Source: Icerya purchasi
Taxonomy: Eukaryota > Arthropoda > Insecta > Hemiptera > Monophlebidae
Reading direction: 5' to 3'
Length of the DNA: 64,000 nt
Assembly (NCBI GenBank): GCA_039619475.1
Contig: CM077116.1
Location: forward strand, 384,858,760-384,922,759
The notes under the pieces are model-generated. The model was not told the DNA's origin, did not search any database, and saw nothing but the letters and a program-made list of their open reading frames with translations. Shown here one piece after another: positions 36,949-59,480 of this stretch. The number at the start of each line of letters is the position of its first letter. Position 1 is the stretch's first letter. The translations under genes and the position numbers were made by a program.

Positions 36949-37355
36949 CCGTATTTACTTTTTTGTCATTTTTAACCTGCTAAAAATTTTTCAACCTGCC
37001 AAAAAAGTGGGTGCGTAAATTACACGGGGAATTAGATCAACCTGCATTTTGCGGGCTACAAGTAATAGGTGTGTATTTCAAAATTACCTTTTAGCTAAAC
37101 AGAACACACTTATTAAATGAAATCAGTTACCTTTATTTCGAAAAATATATTTATACAATAATAGTTGTAACTACTTTACGGTAATCGATAAATTCTAGTA
37201 CCGGTAATTTACTTCTAAGAAATTACAGACATTGTCTAGGAACGTTAGTAGCTATTAATGTGTATTTTAATATCGCGAAAATATGGTTTATATTATTTCT
37301 CGAAAAAATGTGTGCAAAAATTAGGGTGCGTAAATTACTACGCGAGTAAATACGG
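36949..37355. mobile_element. TA-flanked MITE, copy 2 (407 bp)
   Basis: Same family and orientation as 26703-27120. It starts CCGTATTTACT, ends GAGTAAATACGG and is flanked by TA (36947-36948, 37356-37357). The interior aligns throughout, for example AATTACTTCTAAGAAATTA... in both as TAATTTACTTCTAAGAAATT. The left terminal repeat has lost the CGCGTAATTTACGCAC part, but the internal GTGCGTAAATTAC copy at about 37010 is kept; the right end has a 3-base insert (CTA). Noncoding. Confidence 0.88.
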
Positions 37356-37357
37356 TA

Positions 37358-46373
<9,016 letters not shown>

Positions 46374-46600
46374 CCTCGCGATGGCCTAGTGGCTAGAGCG
46401 CTTGGCTTCCGTTTTGGAAGTCCCGGGTTCGATCTCGCGAGATGGCGGAATATTCGCGCTAGTCAGTATACAGCAGTATAAACACACTTAGGGAACTGCA
46501 TTTGTATATCGATAAATCAAGCGACTATAGTCAGTTCCAAATATAGTCATGCGTGTGTGCTAGCGACGCATAAAAATAATCAGCCGGCGAGCAATCGTAT
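46374..46600 (+). mobile_element. tRNA-derived SINE, copy A
   Basis: The best-preserved copy. It has A box TGGCCTAGTGG at 46382-46392 and B box GGTTCGATCTC at 46426-46436, with tRNA-like spacing. The body contains GGGAACTGCATTTGTATATC and GATAAATCAA, then ATAGTCATGCGTGTGTGCTA, matching copy B at 6684-6960 in the same order. The 3' limit is uncertain and no A-tail was seen. It is not a host tRNA: the body follows directly and the acceptor stem is not canonical. Confidence 0.8.
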
Positions 46601-46609
46601 TAAGGTGAG
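46601..46609 (+). other. Consensus-strength 5' splice site just after the SINE
   Basis: AAG|GTGAGTAAG matches the metazoan donor consensus closely (G of GT at 46604). It lies in the sense orientation of JNK inside intron 1 and could be a cryptic donor; no open JNK-compatible exon was found upstream. Confidence 0.3.
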
Positions 46610-46854
46610 TAAGCCATTGTCGTCTTGGTTCGCCGGTCGTCACTGATAATTTTTCTCACGTTGGTTGACAGCAAGGATTAGGTTATGCTTCGGCTTACGT
46701 GCTTCTCAATTGCGCTGCTATCCATTTTCTAATTCTGCTATGATTTAGAAGATAATTTCACACTGAATCGAGGGAGAATAGCAATAATCAGGAAACGGAA
46801 GGATTTGGACCGGGAATAAACCTGGAATTTAAAAATTATATTTGATTGGTCACC

Positions 46855-46858
<4 letters not shown>

Positions 46859-46896
<38 letters not shown>
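46859..46896. repeat. (TA)n microsatellite
   Basis: A near-perfect TA run of about 19 units. Confidence 0.95.
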
Positions 46897-46899
<3 letters not shown>

Positions 46900-46904
46900 G
46901 AAAC

Positions 46905-47831
46905 GGTAATTAAATTTTATTAAACGAACTGTAAGTAAATTTAGCATAAAATAAGGAATTTTTACTCACGTTTTTTACCTACCAATAATTAAAAACCTTA
47001 CAGATATAACCAGTCTGGTGAAATAACTGTTAATCGACTTCAACAACTCCTTCACCCTTATTTCCGCGACCTTGATAGATTTAGATTTCCCATTGCTCAC
47101 TTTAGAAAATAACGGTACTGCAACCAAAATCGTCACGATATTCTTCATCTTTTTTTATCTTCTTCTTCCTTTTGTGTTGCACCGGAATAAAAGAAATAAC
47201 AAAAATAAATAAATAGAGAAGGAAAATATGTTAGTAAAGACGGGTGTAGTATATATGGTTGGAATCTGAGCAAGACCTGAGTTATCCGTCCTATCTCTAG
47301 CTGGGAAATAAAACCAAAGAGTTATTAGTAAAGGCGAACACAAAATATATAATGTAGATTTGAAAGAGATCTAAATCTGGTGGCGGATTCAGCCTTCAAT
47401 GTTGGGAGCGGAAGTAATTAAATTATAAGTATTTTTTATTATTAATTAATACTGGCAAAAATAATAATATTACCTGATACAGTTTGCATTCTAATATCGT
47501 TTGAGGTAATGATAAAAATTAACGACTATACAGCTAAACTCTAGTTACAAAGAGGATAAAATATTTTAAATACAAACATTTTTTCTAACTCGTCTTGAGG
47601 AAAAAATAGAATAAAAAAAGCAAGGAAATTTTTAAATTTAAATAAATACTAAAAGAAGGAGATATAAAATCGTCCGGTGACACCTGTATCTGAATTTTTA
47701 AGCTGCTCGATAAAACCAAATCTTGATTAACCGTTCCATTTCCCCTCTATAAATCCGTCACTGTCTGAGTCGCACCAACTTAAAAATCAGAAATACAGTA
47801 GCACGCGCGGGCTCACATAATCGCACACATA

Positions 47832-47895
<64 letters not shown>

Positions 47896-49159
47896 TATGA
47901 AGACGAATAAATATAAATTTTATTAGTCGCTCATTTTAATAATACTACAGTGGTAGGTAAGTTCGTTATTTCTTCGAAGATCCGGAACTGAATCGCCGGT
48001 TCGAAAACTGCATCTCGAATACATACCCATCGGACTCATGCGGATCAGCCGGTGTTTACATACACAGTTCACTCAATGCTAGCACTAATTTGTACTGGTT
48101 GTCGACACAGCGTATACCAGTGTTAGTTATGCTACGTGTGCTAGAAAGGGAGAAGGAAATCGTAAAATAGCTAACATAGGAGTCATAGAGAAAGTTGTGT
48201 CTATAGAAAAAAACGATAGCGAACATTTCTTTCTAATTCTAATATTATCATCATTTTTCACTTTTCTAGCTGATCTGCCACATTTCTGCTCAGATATTCA
48301 TTTCCTATGAAGCGCAGAAAAGAACAGACCGCCTGTTCAAGGTCTATATTTTAACTTTTATAGCGAATCCCCGTGAACCATTCATCGATTTAATTTATAT
48401 TTGCCGGGTTGGAGTTTTGGATACGTGTCCGAGAACTATAGTCAGAGTTACATGATCAACTGTGCCATATTCTTCCGGACCTACTCAGTACTAACATGAT
48501 ATATATATATATATAAATGATGACAAATATAAGTCATTGCTATTAGTCATTATCAACAATATTTTTATGCACTTCGTTCATCGTACCGGTCTTTTAAGAT
48601 GTTCTGGAAAATAACCCGTAATATGAGTTCTGTGCATGTTATTAATGTTTGAATTTGTACTGAGTGCAATTTGTTGAACAACCATCTGTACACCTTGCGC
48701 TGTATAAATATCATCGTGTACATTTAAATTGGTGCAAAGTGTTCAGTTCTAAACATATTTCGACAGTGATCACGTAAAGTATCTTCGATTGTTGTTGTAT
48801 CCGTCTCGAAGATTTCTCTGCAAATACTTCCAATCAGTTATGTTTCGTAGCTCCATACTAGAGTACTGTAACTGTTAAATATTTATCGCTCAAATTAAAA
48901 TTAGATTTGGCTACAAGTTTAATTGATGATGGTTCGAAGAATGCGCAAGTTAAATCTGAATAACAAATGCTAGAAAAAAAATGAAAAACAAGTATTCTGC
49001 AATGCCGTTTAAATTACCTAGGGAAGTTATCATTTCTTATCTCCATTTTAAAGCTATTCAATGTTAGTATATTGCACATTTTCTTGAACAACTGCTTCTT
49101 CATTAGTCATAGAAGCTAGTAAGCATAATCAACTAATTCAGGTAATATCTTTTTCCAGC

Positions 49160-49190
<31 letters not shown>

Positions 49191-50013
49191 ATTTAATTAT
49201 TTTATTAATCTTATTTTTTTATATTATTAATAAAGAAAGAGTTGGGTCGGTCTTTTATTTTTTATTCTAAAAATTAAGAACACTCGATAATGATTTTGCA
49301 TGGCGCTTTAGACGACAGCTGATTATTACAACATCACGCAATAATTTACATTACCACATTACAGTTAATTGAAAATTGAGATAAACAGCTACTGTGGCGA
49401 AGTTGATTAGTTAATTGTATTTCGTTCAGGTAGGATATCTCGTTGCCGCGCACATTGACACTTTCAAAGAAATTTCACTTGTGCTGGGTTAATGTCCGTA
49501 CTTGACGCCCCCGAAAACTAAAAAATAAATAAAAATTATGCTCAAAAATCAGAAAAAATTTATTTTATAGAGAAGTCATTATACACGGCAGTATTATCAT
49601 AATTTCTATCATAAATTACAATTTACGGGAAGTATAAAAAATTTTAATGTGTTTTGATAGCTTAACGGTTAACATTGCTACGGGGTGCATCGAAAGGAGA
49701 GTCTGCTTGGAGGTTGCTGAATTATGATGCATCGCCGATGTACATCGCTCTTTTCTTTCCAAAAGTGCGTTCTTAATGTTGACTTATTTAATTTTTTCTG
49801 TTCTATTTAGTAGAATGTAACATTATGACCAGTTTTTGATGATGAAAAAAATACATCGTTCTAAAGTAACACTATATTGCAGGTGCAATTTTATACTTCC
49901 TAGAACTAATGTAGAGCTGGTTCACTGTAATCTTATAAACTACTTCTAAAACAACACTATTTTTTTCAACCCAGATATGTAACATAAAAAGATATTTTTC
50001 TAATAGTAATTGC
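46905..50013. other. Intronic stretch without recognisable gene
   Basis: Holds the TA runs at 47834 and 48499. Near 49668 TAGCTTAACGGTTAACA resembles a tRNA A box, but no B box follows. Confidence 0.5.
47834..47888. repeat. (TA)n microsatellite with one G interruption
   Basis: Two TA blocks separated by TGTA. Confidence 0.95.
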
Positions 50014-50165
50014 TTATTATATTTGATAAAACACATGAAATACACACAGAAAAATTGTTAATTAATTAATAAAAACGCGTTGGCATGTTTGCGTTCTTAT
50101 TATAAATAATTAGCTATTTTTCTGTGCTTCTGTATTTTATGTGTTTTATCAAATATATAATATAT
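50014..50165. repeat. Fold-back (palindromic) sequence, about 150 bp
   Basis: The arms of about 55-60 bp are imperfectly complementary across a loop of about 25 bp. TTTGATAAAACACAT (50022-50036) pairs exactly with ATGTGTTTTATCAAA (50139-50153), and CAGAAAAAT (50047-50055) with ATTTTTCTG (50116-50124). It looks like a fold-back MITE; no clear target duplication. Confidence 0.75.
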
Positions 50166-50229
50166 TCTTTGTATTTGATATGCGGTAAAATAGAAAAAAG
50201 TAATTGACAAAATATAATACATATTACAG

Positions 50230-50415
50230 CAGGAGCGCAACAGCACCCACTCATGTTAATGGGCACCCCCCAGCTAAGGCTAACGTTTTAATTTAACATC
50301 TATAATGAAAATCGAACAGCCATGTAAATTGATGGAAAAAAAATACTTTTTTTTTGGTCGTCGATAGACACATGCTTTGAGCACCCACTCACAATGTTAG
50401 GTTGTTGCGCCCCTA
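50230..50415. mobile_element. hAT-type MITE (186 bp) with perfect 8-bp target duplication
   Basis: Ends are CAGGAGCGCAACA and (inverted) TAGGGGCGCAACA. TATTACAG flanks both sides exactly (50222-50229 and 50416-50423), the 8-bp duplication expected for hAT transposition. An 11-bp direct repeat, GCACCCACTCA, lies near each end (50243, 50381). There is no coding capacity. Confidence 0.88.
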
Positions 50416-50489
50416 TATTACAGCAAAATATATCTTAAATAATATTACAATTACTCTTAACAACGGAAACCAAATTCAAATTACAATCT

Positions 50490-51493
50490 TCGCGCTAACT
50501 CCACTCCCCAGAGTACAGTGGTCAGTAAATATGTCCACATCTTAAATTCTTCCTTTCCCCGTCATGTAAAAATTTTCACTGATGGTTCCAAAAATGATAA
50601 CGGGATGGGCGGTGCTTTTACGGCCCTCTCGCTTAATCACTCGGAATCCTTTAAACTTTCTTCCTTTCGTTCCATTTTTTCTGCTGAAGCAGTCTCCATT
50701 CTCCGTGCTGTCTCCTTTATTTCCTCTTCAAGAGGGATCTGTAAATTTCTCATTGTTACTGATTCCAAATCTGTGCTGCAAGCTATCTCTTCTCCCCCTT
50801 CCCACTCCACTAATGATATTGTTTCTGTTCGTGCCTCTCTCCAACTTGCGTTTAGCACATTCTATCCTTATTGACTTTTTACGGGTTCCTGGCCACTCTG
50901 GCATTGAGAGCAACGAAGCAGCTGACTTCTTAGCTCGCTCGGCGTCTCTCAATGGTCCATTCCTCCCGCATTTTTCTGTCTTCCTTTTCCTCTCCGCAAG
51001 TCTCCATGCCAGACTATGGATTGACATCTACCCTTCTTTTTTTGCCAATCGTTCCTCCTTCTACCTCCTCCTACAGCCTACTCCCAATTCACAGCCCTGG
51101 TACCAATTTCTTCCCTTTTCTCAGCGCTCGGCTATTGTTTCCTTAATCAGACTAAGACTTGGTCATTCCCTCCTTCCCTTTTCTCGTTTTTCTTTTTCTC
51201 TTTCACCTTCTCCCTTTTGCCCTCTCCACTCTACTAATCCTCCCTTTATATGCGACACTAACCCATATCCTTTTTGAATGCCCTACTCTTTTTCCTGAGT
51301 GCTCTCATCTATACGCCGAACTTTTGCCATTGAATTTTCCTACCCCTTTCAATGCTTCCTTTATCCTTTCCTTCCCATCACTAGCCGTTATTCCCCTCCT
51401 TCTTTCATTTATATTTTCTATCTCTGATCGCCTCAGAATCTGAGTAATGTAGTTGGGTCAGTGTTGACACCGAGCCCATTTAAAAAAAAAAAA
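50490..51493 (+). mobile_element. 5'-truncated RNase H-bearing LINE with 3' end
   Basis: The frame 50518-50874 carries the RNase H core: KIFTDGSKNDNG (Asp 50581), IFSAEAVSILRAV (Glu 50686) and LIVTDSKSVLQAI (Asp 50761). A +1 frameshift follows, then VPGHSGIESNEAADFLARSA with the last Asp at 50924. All four catalytic acidic residues remain, but in two frames. Next come ARLWIDIYPSFF and QRSAIVSLIRLRLGHSLLPF, a 3' UTR and an A-run at 51481-51493. RT and endonuclease are absent. Similar pyrimidine-rich LINEs lie at 55640, 57898 and 61277. Confidence 0.9.
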
Positions 51494-53341
<1,848 letters not shown>

Positions 53342-53344
53342 TAA

Positions 53345-54987
53345 ACTGATGCGATTTACCGCTAACGAGGGCGTGCGTTTTTGCACGCTGCTCGAACAAG
53401 TTTATTAATATTTCAATTGGAACATTTACTTTTTCTTGTTCTATTTATCGATTAATATGCGTTTGTTGTGCGTTTCAGAATAAAAATGTTCACTTTTCAG
53501 ATTTTCTATAGCTCTTCTTGCCGAATTGTTAATTTTGTTATTTCGTTCATGTTCGTAATAAAGTATGAAAACCGAAAATATATATATACTTGGTTTTCGA
53601 AATTTTTATACTGTGTCATTTTCTTCGCTGACCAGTGTAATACGTTATAATTATTTAAAAAAGAAAAAACAAAAACCCGTCTATTTCTCAGGTGTGACTC
53701 TGCTTTTTTTTCTTATTTCTTTTGTAAAAAGTATTCGAAAAGAAGGGTATACACAAGGAAAATAAATTAACTAAAACTCTAAGCACGAAAATAAGTTCCT
53801 TTCGGCGGAGGGGGGGACTAAAATGGCGATTATTCAAAGAACTTGGCGGAAAAAGGATCAAAATTTAAACGCATAATTTTACTAAAACATCGATTCGCAA
53901 AATCTATTTTGCGAAGGCCGAAATAAAAACTGCTATGTAACAATGACGGTGTTCAAATATTGAGTGATTAAAAAAATCCTAAACTAGAGAGAGAACGAAA
54001 TTATAACTGGTCCAGAAATACCACGTCGAGTATTTTCGGTTTTTAGTATTAATCCTTCCTGATTTATTTAGATCATCGCTAACCTCTGTTCGGCTCAATC
54101 TCGAGCTACCTACCTACATCCTCGCGAACATACACAACTCGTATGTGTGTGTACTTATTGACATTAAAATTCGCCAGCGCAAACACGCACACAATTTAAA
54201 ATGTATACATAGCACGAAAAAATTGTTGTTGTCCTATTTGTAATAAAACCAAAGAGATTCATTACAATTATTTAACATTACTGCAACTAGGTATGAAAAA
54301 GTAGTAGTAATTATAACAATACGCGTTTACGTATGCCTCGAATTTGTTATATAGCATTACTCCTTTCCGTTATCTTCAGTCATCAGCGAATAATTTAGTG
54401 ATATGGGAAACGAATTTAAAGGATAGTGGTTGCAAGAATCTGCACTCCTATACACAGATTCGTTCGTTGCTTAGAATCCGATGGAATGAGTCTCACTCTG
54501 TCTTCGGCACATGGTACACACAACACAAAGACTTTTAAGCTGTACCTTCAGCTCACGTTGCCCGATACAATAAAAACATCTTATTACATAGGCCGTAGCA
54601 GCTGACTGCATTGTATATATGTATATAAGTGTTTTACACGGTTTCTTACTATTGTTGAGCATGGTGGGAAACAGATCCATTCCCCAAGATCATGAAAATC
54701 TCAAATCAATATATGTTCAGTTTGATGCGTATGAGATTGGGTACTGCCAGGAAATTCCTTGAAACGGCTCACAATTTCTAGTAATCAGATTATCCGGCAC
54801 CGACGATTTTATGTTAATATACCAAACATAAAAACCAGTTTCAGCCTATTAGGAATAACCAGATTTCCATCGATACATGTACCAATTATTAAATACTCCC
54901 CCCCCCCCCTCCCGTGGTTTAAATTTATGATTTATCCGCTGTAAAATAATCTATTTTGATTTTTACACTACGGCTGTTATAAACCTT

Positions 54988-55038
<51 letters not shown>

Positions 55039-55639
55039 AGAATCAGTCTATATTAACTGCACTAAGCGTGGCAAATACTGCGTGAGATCTACATCTTGGT
55101 TCAAAGCTTACTCTTTTCACAAACAGATATTAACCGAACAATTTACTCCAGAATGCCTTTAAAAGCTGTAAGTAACTCGTTTTTTTTTTTAGGAAAAGGA
55201 TTCGACGCCACTAGCAGGCCTATTTTACAAATCCACGGTGAAATTTAGATTACGGTCGGCTTCTATTATGCGCCTTAAAAGAATTAACTTTGTTACGGAA
55301 TATTGTAGTGAAACTCTTTAAAAACCGTCGTGTTCCACTACTACTCTCCGTACAAAAATTACCATAATACTGTGTCGCATATTTCAAGAACTTTTGACAA
55401 ATTTCAAATTAAATTCTACAACTATTCGAACGCTGTTGGTGTGAATGTTACGGAACTGTGTAGAAGATGGAGATTTGCTGTTTACGAAGTTGCTTCTCTA
55501 TTAGTGTAATACCGTTTTTTTATCGTCCGTTCTCTCTTCGAGATACTTCGGGTTTAGTTGACGATCTTTATTAAATCAGAGATGTATAGGGATGATATAC
55601 CTGTATTCCGAGAATTAAATATGTAAAATACACCTCCGC
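53345..55639. other. Start of JNK intron 2, no gene recognised
   Basis: AT-rich sequence with C-runs at 54900-54909 and a TA run at 54991-55035. A strong acceptor-like T10AG near 55183-55193 is not followed by JNK-like coding sequence. Confidence 0.55.
54991..55035. repeat. (AT)n microsatellite
   Basis: A perfect AT run of about 22 units. Confidence 0.97.
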
Positions 55640-57880
55640 ATGCTGTTAACTTTTTTGTCAGGAAGCTTTTCGAAAACTTAATAAACAGACATCTTGTTTG
55701 GTGGCTTGAACATTGCAACCTGTTGTCTAGTAACATGTTTGGTTTCCGCCCTGGTCGCGGCCCTCCCGACTGTACTAATGCATTTCTCTGTGGCTGACGT
55801 CTGCTAGTCATATTGCTTCCTTTTTTGATAACTCGGCAGGCTTCGGCAATGTCCATCTCCCTACTCTTTTTGACTTTTAACATTCCGGCTCATTTTTCTT
55901 CCCTTGTTATTAATATTTTCCTCTGCCGATCGGTCACTCTTTCCTCTCATTCTGGCACTAGACTGATCTTTCGTGAATTGCTGCAGGGTTTTTGCCTTAG
56001 CCCAACTTTGTTCAATATTTATTTCATCAAAATTTCTTCTTTGTCTCTCTTCCCCTTTCTTTGTCGACGACATTCTCATTTATTCCTCACATCGCAACAT
56101 CGCGCAGACTAACTCCCAACTTCAACTTCTTAATTTCATTGGGAGATGCTTTGTCCAACATCTATCTTTTCACATCCTCTTCTAAATCTTCTACTGTTGC
56201 CTTTACTCTGCGCCCTTTTATTCCTTCCTTAATCAACCTCGTCTTAAATAATGGCCCAATCCCTCTTTGTTCCTCCTTTCGTTATTTGGATGTTTTTCTG
56301 GTCATTCCATGACCATATCAGCCATCTATTCCTGTCTGCCTGCAAAAGGATCAACCTCATTAAGTCCCTTTCTCACACTGATTGGGCAGATGATTCTGCG
56401 ATCCTGTTTATATTTTACAAATCTTTATTAATTTTTCTATATTTATGGAAATTCCTCTAGATCCCTTCTGTCGAAGCTCGATCGAGTCCAAAATACATGT
56501 CTCCACCTCTATCTTGAAGTTTGAAAATTTACTCCTATTCTAGCTCTGTACGTTGAATCGCACATTCCTCCTCTTTCTTCGACGTTCCTACTTGGGTTAT
56601 CGCTTCGTCATCAAACGGTTGCCAATTTCCTTTTCCTCTTTTATTTCTTCTTATTCATCCATCTTACGTAACGGGCGTTTTTTTGCGAACAAAACTCCTA
56701 TTCTGTCTCTTATCGCTGTCCGTGTTCAGTTTTCTCCGTATATATCTACATTCACGATAAACTCCCATGTTTCTCCTTCAATTTTCCTCTTTTCTTTATC
56801 CTATTAACTGTTTTTATTCTCCGGTTCATTCTAAACCTGCTCTTCGTAATGTTGTTGGATCAGAATTTTCACTGAATCTAAGCTCTTCTTTCCCTAACCA
56901 TTTTTTGATCTTCATTGCTGGCTCCAAGGGACCCAATGGTGTTGGCGAGTCTTTTTTCTGTCCTTCTCTGAGTTCTTTAAACTTCCCTCCTTTTGCTCAA
57001 TTTTCTACGTGGATTGCTATTCTGCATGCCCTTTTTTTTATCAAATCTTCACCTGTCTTTCGCAATATCATTATCCTGTCGGATGCTCAAAGCGTGCTGC
57101 GGACTATCGCATCTCCTCTCCCTCCTCACCCAGCCGATTACGTTATTCTTCTTATTCGCTCCTTGATTCATGATTTTTTCCTTTCACACTTAATCCGAAC
57201 GGACTTCTATTGGATACCGAGTCATGCCGGAATTGAGGGTAATGAGTTAGTCGATTCATTCGCTCGGTTATCTTCCTCTTCCGGTAGGTTTCTTCCTGTT
57301 TTCTCTTCCTCCAATATTATCCTTGTGTTGTCTGCAGCTGCTCATTCCAAACTACGGTTTGACTCTTAAGTCTCCTCATTCTCCAACCCGGATTCCTTTT
57401 TCATGTCTATTCAGCCTCCCCTTCCTCGCATCACCTGGTTTCTTGACTTTCCTTCTATCCGTCGCTTCAACCTCTCTGCTATTTGCCGCATCCGTTTTGG
57501 ACACAGCTTGCTTCCCTCCTCGCTTTTCCGCTACTCTCTTGTGCCTTCTCCTTATTGTCCATTGTACTTCTCTAGCAACCAATTTATTTGTGATCTGGAT
57601 CATGATGTTCGGTTGTTCGTCACTTTCTTCAACTGAACCAGCTTTTTTTTATTCCTTCCTTTTAGAAATCGGTATTCCCACTCCATACAAAAGAGTTAAC
57701 TCTGTCTTCTAGATATAGTAGTCATTCACTAATCGTAATTTGCCGGTTTCACTGATTACGAATGGTAATAACCCGGAGAACTTCTGCGCATTCACGTCGT
57801 ACAGGGTGGTAACCATTCATCGGTAGATTTGACGCGGATGCATGGTTTTCGGAACCGTCTATAGAGTTTTTGTTTAAATC
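55640..57880 (+). mobile_element. RNase H-bearing LINE copy: RT, RNase H and 3' end, decayed
   Basis: In several frames it reads HLVWWLEHCNLLSSNMFGFR (RT start), LLQGFCLSPTLFNIYF, FFVDDILIYSSH (paired RT aspartates, GACGAC 56066-56071), SSFRYLDVFL, then a 200-codon frame (56767-57369) with RNase H: FLIFIAGSKGPNGVGES, IIILSDAQSVLRTI, YWIPSHAGIEGNELVDSF. The first RNase H Asp is Ala (GCT 56917-56919) and the AE motif is lost. Then come FNLSAICRIRFGHSLLPSS and a 3' region. The endonuclease and N-terminal RT are missing. Frameshifts throughout; dead copy. Confidence 0.85.
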
Positions 57881-57897
57881 TTTTTTTTTTTTTTTTA

Positions 57898-59480
57898 ATG
57901 CCTATTTGCTTGGCGTAGCCTCCATATCGATTCTTTCTTCAACACTTGTTTCTTGCTAACAACATTCTACTTTATTCACACGTTTTCAGTCTCATCCGTT
58001 GTCAGTGGTGAATTGAATTCCTCTCTTAACATTCCTAAATCATTTCTTTCTGACATGCATCTTGCGCACTTTCGTCAAAACCTTCGTGCATAGTCATCTT
58101 TCACCCGTATTATTATACGGTAATCAACGTCTATATCGATCCCGTCAGTCAACTCCTTTTTTTATCTTCGTAACATCCTCGACAATTGACTTTCTACAAT
58201 CATATGACGTATTTATATGTTATCGCAAAGGAACAAATTTGTTGAAGGTTCTTCCTCCACATAAACGAGATGGTGACCCAAGTGTTCTTCCTGTTCTTTA
58301 CAAATCAGTAATCAAACCTAAACTTGATTATTAGTTCGTTTGTGTATGGAAATGCTCCTAAATATCTCCTTTCCAAACTTCTCTAAATTCAAATGTCTTC
58401 GTCTTGTAATGTACTCTAAGTCTGAAATTCCTCCTCTGCGCATATCCATAGATTTCTTTTTGAATTATTTTCCTTATAAAGTGCCTTCTTATCAGTTTTT
58501 CCAAACTCATTCCAACCTATTTGTTGATTTTAGAGAATTGGCGTTTCTCTGTTCAAACGATTCCTATTTTCACCCCTTCATTTTTTCAAATAAGAAACTA
58601 CCTTTTATTTTATATTTTATTTTTCAGATTTTCATTTACCGAATTTGTTTTCCTTTCATCGCATATATTAAATCCTTACTTCCTTCAGCTGTCGTTGACA
58701 AATTTAATCACACATTAAAAATTCTCTTCTTCCTTCGTCTTTCATAATTTTTATTGTTGGTTCTCTAAGAATGGTGAGGTGGTGTCTGCCCTCTCTCACT
58801 ATGAAAGATTTAAAATTTCTTCCTTTTGTCCCATTTTCATAGCTGAATCATATGCGATCTTCGAGCATTCACTTTCCTCCCGTGGCCACAAATTCCCTTA
58901 TCTCTTCTGATACTAGAAGTGTCTCGCCAGCTATTTCTTCTCCTCTGTCACAATTTTCATCCTACTATATTATTTTATCTATACGTACTCTTACCATCCA
59001 CTTATCCCTGTCTCGTTCAATTCAAATCGACTCTCTTTGGATAACCCTCCAGCAACAATGCAATTGACTCTCTGAGACGTGGTGCCTCTGTTAACGACCG
59101 ATTTATTAATAAATTCTCACAATATTCTTGTTTTGCCGCACCATGTTTACTTTAAAACATGGTCTGAGGTTTACTTATTTTTCCTCTCCAATCAAATTCT
59201 TCAACCGTTTTCTTCTTCACATCTTCAGTTCCTCTTTCCCCTTTGACAGTCGCGCCATCACTACTTCACTTCTCTTCTCCCAAATCTTAAATTTGGGTTT
59301 TCCTACTGCGCCTTATACATCCTTACTCTTTCCTCATTAGCTTTTGTTCCTGTTAGCGGTCTTTATTTCCTCTATACACGTATTAAAATATAACTTGTTT
59401 TCTTTTCAACACTTTCCGCAGTTTCTAGGGCATTTCCTGTGGTTAGTGTTCCCAATTTAAAAAAAAACAAAACAAAAGAC
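57898..59480 (+). mobile_element. Second LINE copy, head-to-tail after the first
   Basis: It starts again inside RT: FLANNILLYSHVFS carries two Asn codons (AAC 57958-57963) where the catalytic Asp pair should be. It continues NLLKVLPPHKRDGD and LPVLYKSVIKPKLDY (from about 58234), the post-palm region, then decayed RNase H (SSDTRSVSPAIS near 58910) and a 3' region ending in an A-rich run near 59458-59476. More decayed than the copy before it. Confidence 0.75.

Noticed and set aside
49660..49740. tRNA-like A box TAGCTTAACGGTTAACA
   Set aside because: No B box at the expected distance and no foldable cloverleaf.
55183..55260. Possible third JNK exon after a T10AG acceptor-like site
   Set aside because: The downstream sequence does not encode IIGLLN-like JNK residues in any frame.
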